A stretch of DNA of 46,973 nucleotides, taken from the NCBI GenBank assembly GCA_020436085.1, contig JAGQYM010000036.1, forward strand, positions 1 to 46,973, read 5' to 3'. The DNA comes from Cyclobacteriaceae bacterium (GTDB lineage Bacteria; Bacteroidota; Bacteroidia; Cytophagales; Cyclobacteriaceae). Made by a program: the position numbers and the translations under genes. Shown here one piece after another: positions 17,920 to 26,450 of this stretch (positions within the stretch are counted from its first letter, which is position 1; the number at the start of each line of letters is the position of its first letter). The notes below the pieces were generated by a model. It worked only from the letters and a program-made list of their open reading frames with translations. It was not told the DNA's origin and ran no database searches.

Positions 17920-18981
17920 TTAGTCTATAGCCGAATTGGCTTCAGCAATCACCTTTTCGATTGCATTTCGGACGATTGCATCAAAATCTGATCCATTTTT
18001 TAGGAAAGTCATTTTGATAGGAAAGTAGAAGCAGGGAATATCTTTAAGGATACTTTGGAACCTTGGGTCCAAAAGTCTTACCATGTCCTTTTCGGTGGTG
18101 AGCAGACAAGCACCAGGATGATTGCGAATGAATTCTGCGAGTGATTGAATTTCTTTAACTGAATAATGATGGTGATCTCTGAATTCAAAATGACGAAGGA
18201 GATTGTAATTGTCTCCAACTTGTTTTTCAAGAGGCTGCGCGTTGGCGATACCTGAAACCAAAACAACATCAGTTCCGATTTGTTGATTACTTATGAAAGG
18301 TTCGGGCTTACCATATTCAATCTGTGAGAAGAATACAGGCTTGTTTCCGGCATAGTCACAAATTCTATTTATAAGTTTTTTCTCATCGTTTTCAGAAAGC
18401 TCCTCACGGCATTTTGTTACGATAATCACATCAGCTCTGCTTGCCTCCTTCCTACTCTCGCGAAGGCGGCCTGAAGGAATAAGGTGGTCGCTAAAAAAAG
18501 GTCGATCAAACTCAGTCAAGAGAATACTCAAATGAGGTGTCACTCTTCTGTGCTGGTAAGCATCGTCTAATAAGATCACGTTTACATCCGACCACTCGTG
18601 CAAGATGTTTGGAATTGCAAAGGCCCTATCTTCCCCCACAACTACCTTTACTTCATCGCCATAGTTTTTAAAAAACTGGTAGGGCTCATCGCCTAATGAA
18701 GCAGCAGTATCATGCTCATTTGCAAATCTTAATCCTCTGGTTCTCCTTCCATACCCGCGACTGAGTGTGGCCAGTTGAAAGTCATTTCTCAATAAACGAA
18801 TCAGATACTCAATGGCAGGAGTCTTTCCCGATCCTCCCACATTCAAGTTGCCCACCACTATAACCGGGACTTCGAACTTCGTTGATTTTTTATGACCAAT
18901 AGAATAAAGGTGATTGCGGATATCTGTAGCCACCCTAAACAAAACCGAAAACGGATACAACAGCACACTAAGCAAGCTCAT
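17920..18981 (-). CDS. lpxK: tetraacyldisaccharide 4'-kinase
   Basis: LpxK phosphorylates the 4' position of tetraacyldisaccharide-1-phosphate to give lipid IVA in lipid A synthesis, at the cytoplasmic face of the inner membrane. The protein has 353 residues. A hydrophobic N-terminal helix (about 4-17) anchors it. The P-loop G-N-L-N-V-G-G-S-G-K-T (44-54) matches the family signature, followed by L-S-R-G-Y-G-R-R-T-R-G and the acidic L-L-D-D-A-Y-Q-H-R motif that carries catalytic residues. It is the first gene of an operon with a putative porin and miaE, and it diverges from the nif3-like gene across 47 bp with abutting -7 boxes. Confidence 0.95.
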   Translation of the reverse strand: MSLLSVLLYPFSVLFRVATDIRNHLYSIGHKKSTKFEVPVIVVGNLNVGGSGKTPAIEYLIRLLRNDFQLATLSRGYGRRTRGLRFANEHDTAASLGDEPYQFFKNYGDEVKVVVGEDRAFAIPNILHEWSDVNVILLDDAYQHRRVTPHLSILLTEFDRPFFSDHLIPSGRLRESRKEASRADVIIVTKCREELSENDEKKLINRICDYAGNKPVFFSQIEYGKPEPFISNQQIGTDVVLVSGIANAQPLEKQVGDNYNLLRHFEFRDHHHYSVKEIQSLAEFIRNHPGACLLTTEKDMVRLLDPRFQSILKDIPCFYFPIKMTFLKNGSDFDAIVRNAIEKVIAEANSAID

Positions 18982-19003
18982 CTCTGAAGAGTCTTTATCT
19001 TCG

Positions 19004-19011
19004 TATTTTTG
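19004..19011 (+). promoter_or_regulatory. -7 box TATTTTTG for the nif3-like gene
   Basis: TATTTTTG fits the Bacteroidota -7 consensus exactly, 17 bp before the ATG at 19029. No TTTG lies at the normal -33 distance. It abuts an opposite-strand -7 box. Confidence 0.45.
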
Positions 19012-19012
19012 C

Positions 19013-19020
19013 CAAAACTA
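19013..19020 (-). promoter_or_regulatory. -7 box TAGTTTTG for lpxK (minus strand)
   Basis: On the minus strand TAGTTTTG (plus-strand CAAAACTA) fits TAnnTTTG, 31 bp before the lpxK ATG at 18981. It lies 1 bp from the + strand -7 box, so the two divergent promoters would compete for polymerase. Confidence 0.42.
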
Positions 19021-19028
19021 ATCATTCG

Positions 19029-20132
19029 ATGGAAACCATAAAGATAAAAGACGTAACATCTCACCTCGAACGATTTGCCCCGCCATCATACCAGGAAAGC
19101 TATGACAATAGTGGTTTGCTCACGGGAGATCGTGAATGGTTAGTGAAAGGAATCCTACTAACATTGGATTGTATTGAGTCGGTTGTGGACGAAGCCATTG
19201 AGCGCAATTGCAACCTCATCATCGCTCACCACCCGATAATTTTTAAGGGCTTAAAAAAGATCACGGGGTCTAATTATGTTGAACGCACAATAATCAAAGC
19301 GCTAAAAAACGATATCGCCATCTATGCTATCCATACCAACCTCGACAATGTGATCAGAGGAGTAAACCACAAGATTGCCGAGAAAATCGGACTGGTGGAT
19401 TTAGAAATACTCAGCGCTAAGGATGACTCGATGAGCAAACTGGTAACGTTCATTCCTCAAAAGGATGTTGAGCAGGTGATGGTGGCATTGCACGAGGCTG
19501 GCGCAGGTAACATTGGTAGATATGAACACTGCAGCTTTCAAATTCTAGGTAAAGGAACATTCAGGCCGGGACCGGATACAAATCCCCATATTGGCAAGGC
19601 GGGCGAACAAGAGACAGTAGACGAAATAAGAGCCGAAGTTATATTCCCGTCTAACCAAAAAAATCAAGTCTTGAAGGCTCTGAGAGAAAGTCATCCTTAT
19701 GAAGAAGTGGCGTATTATCTATCCCCTCTCGACAATGCCCATCAAGAGGTGGGAGCCGGTATCATTGGAAGGCTTACCACCCCGATGGAACCATTGGCAT
19801 TTTTGAGGCGTTTGAAGGATGTAATGAATACTGCTTCCATCCGTTATACGGAACTTCCGAAGACCCCAATTGAACAAGTGGCCGTCTGCGGAGGGGCAGG
19901 CAGTTTTCTGCTCCCAGTGGCCAAGGCGAAAGGCGCAAGTGCCTATGTATCAGCTGATTTCAAGTATCATGAATTTTTTGATGCTGAGGGTCAAATCCTG
20001 ATTGCTGACATTGGCCACTATGAAAGCGAGCAATTCACGAAAGACCTTTTAAAAGAGGTTTTGGACAAAAAATTTCCTAATTTTGCACTCTATTTTTCGA
20101 AAACGGTTACAAATCCAATTAGCTACCTGTAA
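19029..20132 (+). CDS. Nif3-like dinuclear metal centre protein (YqfO type)
   Basis: A Nif3/DUF34-family protein of 367 residues. The N-terminal half has the metal-binding I-A-H67-H68-P-I and A-I-H-T-N-L-D-N motifs. The C-terminal half has V-C-G-G-A-G-S, S-A-D-F-K-Y-H-E and I-A-D-I-G-H-Y-E-S-E, which complete the dimetal site. Residues about 130-230 form the PII-like insertion typical of longer bacterial members such as YqfO. Family proteins form hexamers; the biochemical role is debated, with GTP cyclohydrolase-like and metal-chaperone ideas proposed. It starts the + strand unit with the CdsZ-like gene, 3 bp before that gene's ATG. Confidence 0.92.
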   Translation: METIKIKDVTSHLERFAPPSYQESYDNSGLLTGDREWLVKGILLTLDCIESVVDEAIERNCNLIIAHHPIIFKGLKKITGSNYVERTIIKALKNDIAIYAIHTNLDNVIRGVNHKIAEKIGLVDLEILSAKDDSMSKLVTFIPQKDVEQVMVALHEAGAGNIGRYEHCSFQILGKGTFRPGPDTNPHIGKAGEQETVDEIRAEVIFPSNQKNQVLKALRESHPYEEVAYYLSPLDNAHQEVGAGIIGRLTTPMEPLAFLRRLKDVMNTASIRYTELPKTPIEQVAVCGGAGSFLLPVAKAKGASAYVSADFKYHEFFDAEGQILIADIGHYESEQFTKDLLKEVLDKKFPNFALYFSKTVTNPISYL

Positions 20133-20135
20133 GTA

Positions 20136-20924
20136 ATGGAAAATCAATCAGTTGCACAGAAACTCGAGGCCCTTGTAAAACTCCAATATATAGACACAAA
20201 AATCGATCAACTGAAGAAGTTGAGAGGCGACCTTCCGGATGAGGTACAGGACCTTGAGGATGAGGTTGAAGGCTACAAGACCCGCATGGGCCGTTTCGAG
20301 GCCGAACAAAAAGAGCTAGACGATGTAATAAAAAAGAACAAGGAAGGCATCAAAGAAGCCGAGAAGCTCGTTAAAAAGTACAACGAACAGCAAAAGAACG
20401 TAAAGAACAATCGTGAGTACGATGCGATTACCAAGGAGATAGAGCTTCAGGAATTGGAGGTACAGATTTGTGAGAAGAGGATCAAAGAGGCCAAAGAGAA
20501 GATAGACCAGAAGAAAGAGGAGATCAAGGGAATTGAGGCACTTATTGCCGAGAGAACTGAAGATCTAAATAACAAGAAAAAGGAGCTAGAGGATATATTG
20601 TCTGAAAGCCAGGAGGAAGAGGCAGAGTTATTGGCAGATCGTGAGAAGGCCTCTAAAAAAATCGAAGATAAACTTCTGAAATACTACGAGCGTCTGAGAG
20701 GCAGTTTGTCTAATGGACTGGCAGTAGTGAGAGTAGTAAGAGGCGCGGCTGAAGGTTGCAACATCATCATCCCTCCACAAAAGATCGCAGAGATCAGAGA
20801 GAAGAAGAAAATTGTAATTGACGAGCACTCTGGTCGCATCCTCGCAGATGTAGACATGGAGTCAATGGAAGAAGAAGTAAAGCCAAAGAAAAAGGCAGCA
20901 CCAAGAAAAAAGAAAGTTGGTTGA
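20136..20924 (+). CDS. CdsZ-like coiled-coil protein with degenerate zinc ribbon
   Basis: A cytoplasmic protein of 262 residues with a long antiparallel coiled coil (about 5-185), then the C-terminal domain that in relatives is a C4 zinc ribbon, then a basic tail rich in lysine (about 245-262). The framework is kept: N-G-L-A-V-V, I-P-P-Q, I-R-E-K-K-K-I and G-R-I-L-A-D. Against the pattern I recall for the family (C-G-G-C ... C-E-H-C), however, the metal positions read A205-E-G-C208 and D229-E-H-S232. Only one cysteine is left, so zinc binding by this site is unlikely. It sits 3 bp after the nif3-like gene, a pairing common in bacteria. A strong terminator follows its stop. The exact role of the family is unclear. 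Confidence 0.85.
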   Translation: MENQSVAQKLEALVKLQYIDTKIDQLKKLRGDLPDEVQDLEDEVEGYKTRMGRFEAEQKELDDVIKKNKEGIKEAEKLVKKYNEQQKNVKNNREYDAITKEIELQELEVQICEKRIKEAKEKIDQKKEEIKGIEALIAERTEDLNNKKKELEDILSESQEEEAELLADREKASKKIEDKLLKYYERLRGSLSNGLAVVRVVRGAAEGCNIIIPPQKIAEIREKKKIVIDEHSGRILADVDMESMEEEVKPKKKAAPRKKKVG

Positions 20925-22422
20925 TCACGAAACCATAAGAACTATCAAGAAGGCAGGCCCAATCGCCTGCCTTCTTTTGTTTATTACCTTCATTGCTGCC
21001 AAAGCCTCCGATCCGGTTTGGAAGTTTGATCCACGGCTTCAAAAAGCCTACCAGTCGGTACTGAATCTGGAAACCGATAAAGCTTACTACGAGCTAAAGG
21101 CACTTGGCAGTGATGTCAATCCTTTTCACAAAATCTACGTGGAGAGCTTTTGCGAAACACTAGATGTCTTGATATCAGAAGACGAAGTAAAATTCCAGCA
21201 GATTGAAAACAACTTTAAAGCACGATTCAAATACTTAGACGGACAAGAAACGTCAGCAGAGACCCTATTTCTTCGGGCGGAATTAAATCTTCAAAGGGGA
21301 TTCAATTTTCTTAATCTCGGCCAGGAATTCAATGCGGTGCTCGCCATTCGAAGTGCGTACAATCAAACTGAAGAGTGTCTTAAAAAATATCCAAACTTCA
21401 TCCCCATTAAAAAAACCAGTGGTGTGATCCAGGTAATGATTGGATCCGTTCCCGACAAATACAGCTGGTTTATGAGTTTGCTCGGCATGCGCGGCTCTGT
21501 AGCGGTGGGACAAAAGCAACTTGCGGAGCTTAGGAAGTCAACATCTTCATTGAGTACGGAAGCAACCATTCTTTACTTCACCATCAAAGGGCTAATCAAT
21601 CAGGAACATGAGGAAGCTTCAAAGGGGATTCTTGCATGCCTGGAAGAGCAACCATTCAATCGACTTACGCTATTTCTTGGCGTTAATATGTTGATGAAAA
21701 ATTCGCAGAGCGAACAGGCCCTTAAGCTGATCAACACCTTGGATGAGCATCCGCAGGGGTTACCAATGTATTACATTGACTATCTGCGGGGTGAGATTCT
21801 CCTTCAGAAAGGTGAATATGACATGGCAATAGCCTCTTATAAGACTTTCATCAGTCACTACAAAAGCGACAATTTCAAGAAGGACTCATACTACAAAATT
21901 GCACTCTGCAAATGGCTTGATGGAGATGTTTCAGAGGCCCATAGATATTTCGAAATCGCGAAGAAGACAGGAAGGGATGTAGCCGAACCAGACCGTTATG
22001 CCAATGCTCAGCTCCGTGAAAACACCTTCCCGAATTCCAAACTTCTTAAGGTGAGGCTTTACACAGATGGCGGATACTACGAGCAAGCCGGGGAAACCAT
22101 CGCTTCAGTTTCAAATTCAGACCTAAAGAGCGAGAAGGACAAAATTGAATATTTCTATAGGAAAGCAAGACTTGCAGAAAAGACTGGTGATCTTGACAAT
22201 GCGATGCTTTACTACAAAAAGACAGTTGCCCTATCCGGAGAAAATCCCTGGTACTTTGCACCAAACTCTGCGTTACAACTCGGTTACATCGCGCGCACAC
22301 ACAATGACATAGCCACCGCGAGAAAGTATTTTGAACAAGCTCTCAGCTACAAGAAACACGAGTACAAAAATAGCATAGACGGGAAAGCAAAATCCGCGTT
22401 GGAACAACTCAACAATCCGTAG
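20917..22422 (+). CDS. secreted TPR-repeat protein
   Basis: A 501-residue helical repeat protein with an N-terminal hydrophobic stretch (about 15-28) that looks like a signal peptide ending I-A-A-K-A before S-D-P-V-W-K-F. TPR-like helix pairs fill the chain, clearest at about 275-345 and 410-490 (for example Y-D-M-A-I-A-S-Y-K-T-F and G-D-L-D-N-A-M-L-Y-Y-K-K). The start is uncertain. TTG at 20917 overlaps the previous gene by 8 bp and is the only standard start that keeps the signal peptide; no ATG precedes it in frame. The signal-peptide codons coincide with a perfect terminator-like hairpin (20947-20976). The protein probably acts as a periplasmic scaffold. No specific partner is evident. 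Confidence 0.72.
   Translation: MVDHETIRTIKKAGPIACLLLFITFIAAKASDPVWKFDPRLQKAYQSVLNLETDKAYYELKALGSDVNPFHKIYVESFCETLDVLISEDEVKFQQIENNFKARFKYLDGQETSAETLFLRAELNLQRGFNFLNLGQEFNAVLAIRSAYNQTEECLKKYPNFIPIKKTSGVIQVMIGSVPDKYSWFMSLLGMRGSVAVGQKQLAELRKSTSSLSTEATILYFTIKGLINQEHEEASKGILACLEEQPFNRLTLFLGVNMLMKNSQSEQALKLINTLDEHPQGLPMYYIDYLRGEILLQKGEYDMAIASYKTFISHYKSDNFKKDSYYKIALCKWLDGDVSEAHRYFEIAKKTGRDVAEPDRYANAQLRENTFPNSKLLKVRLYTDGGYYEQAGETIASVSNSDLKSEKDKIEYFYRKARLAEKTGDLDNAMLYYKKTVALSGENPWYFAPNSALQLGYIARTHNDIATARKYFEQALSYKKHEYKNSIDGKAKSALEQLNNP
20947..20982 (+). terminator. strong intrinsic terminator hairpin after the CdsZ-like gene
   Basis: AAGAAGGCAGGC (20947-20958) pairs perfectly with GCCTGCCTTCTT (20965-20976): 12 base pairs and a 6-base loop, followed by TTTGTTT-type bases to 20982. 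It starts 22 bp after the CdsZ-like stop codon and lies inside the first codons of the TPR gene. Confidence 0.75.
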
Positions 22423-22424
22423 GC

Positions 22425-23048
22425 CTAGCTCAAGCTGGCAAGGTGCTCAACATTATTGTACTTCTCTACACTCATCATCGTTCCAGTAAAGCTCAAAAGG
22501 TAAAGACACAGGTTTCTGTGTTCAAAGCAATCCATAGCGCGCAATGGATAATTCAGTAATTGGCAAAGTAACACTCTGATGGCCCGGCCGTGCATGCACA
22601 TTAGCACATTCTTTTCATTGTGATTATTCAGTAGTTCATCGATCACAGGTCGCTGCCTGTCTGCAACATTCTGCGGGCTCTCCCCTCCTTCAATCGGCAA
22701 TTCAGTATTACCGTTTTGCCACTCTTTTAGCAATTGGTGATAATACGCATCTTCTTCAGGTGTTATTCTAATACCTTCTTTCTCTCCCCAATTGATCTCA
22801 TTCAGTCCGCCAAAAGAACGCATAGGGATATGCAGTGATGAGAATGAAGCAACAGACTCCTGGCTTCGCTTAAGCTCAGAAGTATAAATTATATCAAATG
22901 GCACATTCTTATAAAAATTATAAAACGCGTCTGCTTGAGCTCTTCCAAAGTCATTGAGAGATGGGTTGATCCCACTACCCTGCACAATTCCCTTTTTATT
23001 ATACTCAGTTTGACCGTGCCTAATGATGAATATTTTTTTGCTGCTCAA
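22425..23048 (-). CDS. histidine phosphatase family protein (phosphoglycerate mutase-like)
   Basis: A cytoplasmic phosphatase of 207 residues in the histidine phosphatase superfamily. The phospho-acceptor signature F-I-I-R10-H11-G-Q-T-E-Y-N lies at the N-terminus, with the acidic residue in E-I-N-W-G-E and the second catalytic histidine in M-C-M-H-G-R-A. It resembles CobC/GpmB-like phosphatases more than true mutases. The start appears to be TTG (M-S-S-K-K-I-F); no in-frame ATG exists between it and an upstream stop. It diverges from the menaquinone cluster across 38 bp and ends 2 bp from the convergent TPR gene. A role in dephosphorylating a small metabolite is likely; which one is unknown. 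Confidence 0.85.
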   Translation of the reverse strand: MSSKKIFIIRHGQTEYNKKGIVQGSGINPSLNDFGRAQADAFYNFYKNVPFDIIYTSELKRSQESVASFSSLHIPMRSFGGLNEINWGEKEGIRITPEEDAYYHQLLKEWQNGNTELPIEGGESPQNVADRQRPVIDELLNNHNEKNVLMCMHGRAIRVLLCQLLNYPLRAMDCFEHRNLCLYLLSFTGTMMSVEKYNNVEHLASLS

Positions 23049-23086
23049 ATTCTTATAATTTGGCGGCTAAAATAAGGAAATAGTCT

Positions 23087-23539
23087 TTGTCCACTAAGCC
23101 CACCATAACTTCGCCATCATTCAAAACCAACGGAGTTTCTGTTGAACAACTCAACAAGCTATCGGTTAATAATATGGTGGGGCACCTTGGGATAGAATTT
23201 ACCGAGGTTGGCGAAGATTATTTATGTGCAACTATGCCTGTTGACCATCGCACACATCAGCCAATGGGTCTATTGCATGGTGGCGCATCGGTAGCCCTTG
23301 CTGAAACATTAGGCAGTGTGGCTGCGACCTGTTGTGTTAATTTGAATACACAATACTGCGTTGGGCTCGAGATCAATGCTAATCATATCAAGAGCGCTCG
23401 CGAAGGCATTGTGACAGGAAAGGTGACTCCGATACACATTGGAAAAAAAACACACGTGTGGGAGATTCGAATTACTAATGCCATGAGTGAACTTATCTGT
23501 GTGAGCAGGATTACGATGGCGGTTATTGACAAAAGATAA
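23087..23539 (+). CDS. hotdog-fold PaaI-type thioesterase (possible DHNA-CoA thioesterase)
   Basis: A hotdog-fold acyl-CoA thioesterase of 150 residues. The signature L-L-H-G-G-A-S-V-A-L-A-E-T with the catalytic glutamate is present, preceded by M-P-V-D-H-R-T-H-Q-P-M-G. TTG at 23087 is the only usable start before V-E-Q-L-N-K-L, which fits the family N-terminus; ATG 23174 would remove it. As first gene of the men run, 5 bp before menF, it is a good candidate for the 1,4-dihydroxy-2-naphthoyl-CoA thioesterase step (MenI-like) after MenB. That is inferred from context; the fold alone does not fix the substrate. Confidence 0.8.
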   Translation: MSTKPTITSPSFKTNGVSVEQLNKLSVNNMVGHLGIEFTEVGEDYLCATMPVDHRTHQPMGLLHGGASVALAETLGSVAATCCVNLNTQYCVGLEINANHIKSAREGIVTGKVTPIHIGKKTHVWEIRITNAMSELICVSRITMAVIDKR

Positions 23540-23544
23540 GACAG

Positions 23545-24717
23545 ATGTCGGTTGTTCTTCAACACTCCAAATACATTGCCGAAGATGAGTTGATCAATTC
23601 AATTCTTGACCAGGCATTGGCCAACGATAACTCCATTAGTCTTTGGAAGCTTCCAGAATCAACTAAAAAAAGTCTGATCATCTGTGAGAATCCTTTAGCA
23701 ACTGATGACGTGAATGTAGAGGAGATGCCTTGCGGGTTTGTCATTTCTCCATTTGACACAGCAAAGAAGAAAATATTTCTAAAGGCAGATCAGGTTTTTG
23801 AATTCGAAAATGGCACGTTACGCCATTCCATTCCAACTGAGCAAGTTGAGAATTTGGTGGATTCCGCGGTCAGAGATGCGAAGCCCAAATTCCATAGCAA
23901 GCCTTTACAAAATTCCTATTCGGCTAAAGAACCTTACATATCACTGGTTGAGAAAGCGATCGCCCTGATCTCTAGCAACGCTGTGGAGAAGTTAGTACCG
24001 TCAAGATCAAAGAGAATATCTCTCGATCAGGATTTCGATCTTATCAAGCAGTTTAGCAAGTTGTGTGATGCCTACCCCAACGCCTTCGTCTCGCTGATCT
24101 CGTCACCAGACACGGGCACATGGCTTGGCGCATCCCCGGAGCTACTTATTTCTGTCGATGGTGAAATGCAATTCCGAACAACTGCCGTTGCTGGAACTCA
24201 ACGTTTCGACCCTGATACAGATTTGAGGGCAGTGGCGTGGACGCAAAAAGAAATTGAAGAGCAAGCTCTAGTTAGTCGATACATTATTAATTGTTTCAAG
24301 AAAATCAGGTTGAGAGAATTTGGAGAACATGGCCCAAAAACCTGGAAGGCTGGAAATCTTCTTCATTTACGAACAGAGTTTGAGGTTGACATGAATGCAA
24401 CTAATTTTCCTCAGCTTGGCACTGTGATGTTAAAACTACTTCATCCTACATCTGCTATCTGCGGAATGCCCAGACAAGAATCCATCGATTTTATTCAGCA
24501 AAATGAAGGGATGGACAGAGGGCTCTACAGCGGTTATCTTGGTCCAATTAATTACAAAAATGAAAGTAATCTATTCGTTAACCTGCGATGCATGCAATGG
24601 TCATATCGCGAAGCTGAGCTATATGCGGGTGCTGGAGTAACGATCGATTCTATTCCAGAGGCGGAGTGGGAGGAAACTGAGATGAAAATGAATACTCTTC
24701 TAAAGGTTATTGAATAG
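23545..24717 (+). CDS. menF: isochorismate synthase
   Basis: Converts chorismate to isochorismate, the entry step of menaquinone synthesis, in the cytoplasm. The protein has 390 residues. The C-terminal chorismate-binding domain (about 130-390) shows G-A-S-P-E-L-L, the T-A-V-A-G-T-Q segment, H-L-R-T-E-F, L-H-P-T-S-A-I-C-G-M-P and Y-A-G-A-G-V-T-I near the end, all typical of MenF/EntC/DhbC. The N-terminal part is variable, as is usual. It lies 5 bp after the thioesterase gene and 5 bp before menD, so it is translated from the same message. Its place directly before menD supports MenF rather than a siderophore EntC. Confidence 0.93.
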   Translation: MSVVLQHSKYIAEDELINSILDQALANDNSISLWKLPESTKKSLIICENPLATDDVNVEEMPCGFVISPFDTAKKKIFLKADQVFEFENGTLRHSIPTEQVENLVDSAVRDAKPKFHSKPLQNSYSAKEPYISLVEKAIALISSNAVEKLVPSRSKRISLDQDFDLIKQFSKLCDAYPNAFVSLISSPDTGTWLGASPELLISVDGEMQFRTTAVAGTQRFDPDTDLRAVAWTQKEIEEQALVSRYIINCFKKIRLREFGEHGPKTWKAGNLLHLRTEFEVDMNATNFPQLGTVMLKLLHPTSAICGMPRQESIDFIQQNEGMDRGLYSGYLGPINYKNESNLFVNLRCMQWSYREAELYAGAGVTIDSIPEAEWEETEMKMNTLLKVIE

Positions 24718-24722
24718 TAGCC

Positions 24723-26450
24723 GTGCGCCTTCAGCCCATTTTTGACATTGCAGAAATTTGCGCTCAGAAAGGAGTAAAGGAAGCGATACTTTGTCCCGGC
24801 TCCAGGTGTGCACCGCTCACACTCGCCTTCACACGCCACGATAAAATTCAGACCAGAACCATTAGTGATGAACGAAGTGCTGCATTCATCGCTCTGGGGA
24901 TTGCACTTGCCACTAGCAACCCAGTGGTTCTGATTTGTACGTCAGGATCAGCAGCTTACAACTTCGCACCTGCTATTGCAGAAGCATATTTTCAAAACAT
25001 ACCGCTCATTGTAATCACAGCAGACAGACCGAAGGAGTGGATCGATCAACTTGACGGACAAACCATCAGACAGGCTAACCTTTATGGATCACATGTGGTT
25101 GGATATTTTGAATTGCCTCAAGACTTTGAAAACATGGATTCGCAATGGTATATCAACCGGATTGTCAATGAAGCGATCAATTTAAGCAAAGGGACAACCG
25201 CTGGACCAGTGCATATCAACGTACCATTACGCGAACCATTGTATCCAAACGCATCCGAGCAAATTAGCTTTTCAAAGGATGTCAGGATTATCAGTGAGGA
25301 AAAGACATCAAATACAATCGCTCATGATAGACTTACTGAGCTCCGAAAATCATTTGAGTCGTTACCAAAAGTCGTGTTGGTTGTGGGGCAAAGTCGACCG
25401 AATAGTGGACTAGCTGAAAAACTACAACACTTTTCGAAGGCCAATCACGTCCCCATCGTTACTGACATTGTATCAAATCAACATTGTATTGACGATGTGA
25501 TTGCTCATTCCGATTTGATCCTTGCCCATCGAAAGCAAGATTTGAAAAAAGCATTGCAGCCTGACCTATTGATTACAATGGGGAAATCGGTGGTCTCTAA
25601 AAATCTAAAACTCTACCTACGCGAGTACGCACCCAAGCAACATTGGCATATTCAGGAGTCAGGTGAAGTTGCCGATACTTTCAAATCTCTGACTCAAATT
25701 ATTCGATCTAGTCCGCTTGAGTTTCTTGAACAGTTTGGTGCTATCGTTTCAAAAAGTCAGTTTGAATCCCAAAAACGAGAAAACTTCTCCAGATTGTGGC
25801 AAGCAGAAGAACATCGCGTGCAAAGGAGCATCAACGAGTACTTCTCTAAAACAGAGTTGTCAGAGTTCCACCTCGTTAGAGAAGTCCTAACAAGACTCCC
25901 AGCGAACGCGCCTGTACATCTGGCTAACAGTATGGCAGTCCGTTATGCTATTTTTATTGGACTGGATAGCCGACAAAATGGCATAAAGATTTTCTGCAAT
26001 CGCGGCACAAGCGGGATTGACGGATGCACGAGCACCACAATTGGCCACTCATTGTCAACTGATGAACTGACATTTCTGATCACAGGCGACATGGCTTTCT
26101 TCTATGATAGAAATGCTTTTTGGCACAATTACAAACTTTCCAACCTCAGGATTGTTGTACTAAACAATCATGGTGGTGCAATTTTTAAAATGATTGATGG
26201 ACCTGGGAATGTGCCCGAGGCTGAAGAATATTTTGTAACGAATCAAAAACTAACAGTGAGGAGTTTAGCTCAGGAATTCGATTTCGATTACCTTAAACTC
26301 GATAGCCTCAAAAAGGTAAAAAATCTCCTTAAAGATTTTATGGAACCAGATGGGCGCACAAAAATTCTCGAAATAGAAACTTCGTCCGAGTCAGCACAGA
26401 AAACAATTGAGGAATTTAAAGAACATATAAGAAAGAGTCATGAAGCTTAG
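24723..26450 (+). CDS. menD: 2-succinyl-5-enolpyruvyl-6-hydroxy-3-cyclohexene-1-carboxylate synthase
   Basis: A thiamine-diphosphate enzyme that joins isochorismate and 2-oxoglutarate to give SEPHCHC. The protein has 575 residues. The N-terminal pyrimidine-binding domain carries C-P-G-S-R, D-E-R-S-A-A-F and C-T-S-G-S-A-A-Y-N. The C-terminal diphosphate-binding domain has [19 protein letters not shown] and N-N-H-G-G-A-I-F, which bind ThDP and Mg. Start codon is GTG at 24723, 5 bp after menF. The stop overlaps the menB start by 11 bp, which suggests translational coupling. Confidence 0.96.
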   Translation: MRLQPIFDIAEICAQKGVKEAILCPGSRCAPLTLAFTRHDKIQTRTISDERSAAFIALGIALATSNPVVLICTSGSAAYNFAPAIAEAYFQNIPLIVITADRPKEWIDQLDGQTIRQANLYGSHVVGYFELPQDFENMDSQWYINRIVNEAINLSKGTTAGPVHINVPLREPLYPNASEQISFSKDVRIISEEKTSNTIAHDRLTELRKSFESLPKVVLVVGQSRPNSGLAEKLQHFSKANHVPIVTDIVSNQHCIDDVIAHSDLILAHRKQDLKKALQPDLLITMGKSVVSKNLKLYLREYAPKQHWHIQESGEVADTFKSLTQIIRSSPLEFLEQFGAIVSKSQFESQKRENFSRLWQAEEHRVQRSINEYFSKTELSEFHLVREVLTRLPANAPVHLANSMAVRYAIFIGLDSRQNGIKIFCNRGTSGIDGCTSTTIGHSLSTDELTFLITGDMAFFYDRNAFWHNYKLSNLRIVVLNNHGGAIFKMIDGPGNVPEAEEYFVTNQKLTVRSLAQEFDFDYLKLDSLKKVKNLLKDFMEPDGRTKILEIETSSESAQKTIEEFKEHIRKSHEA

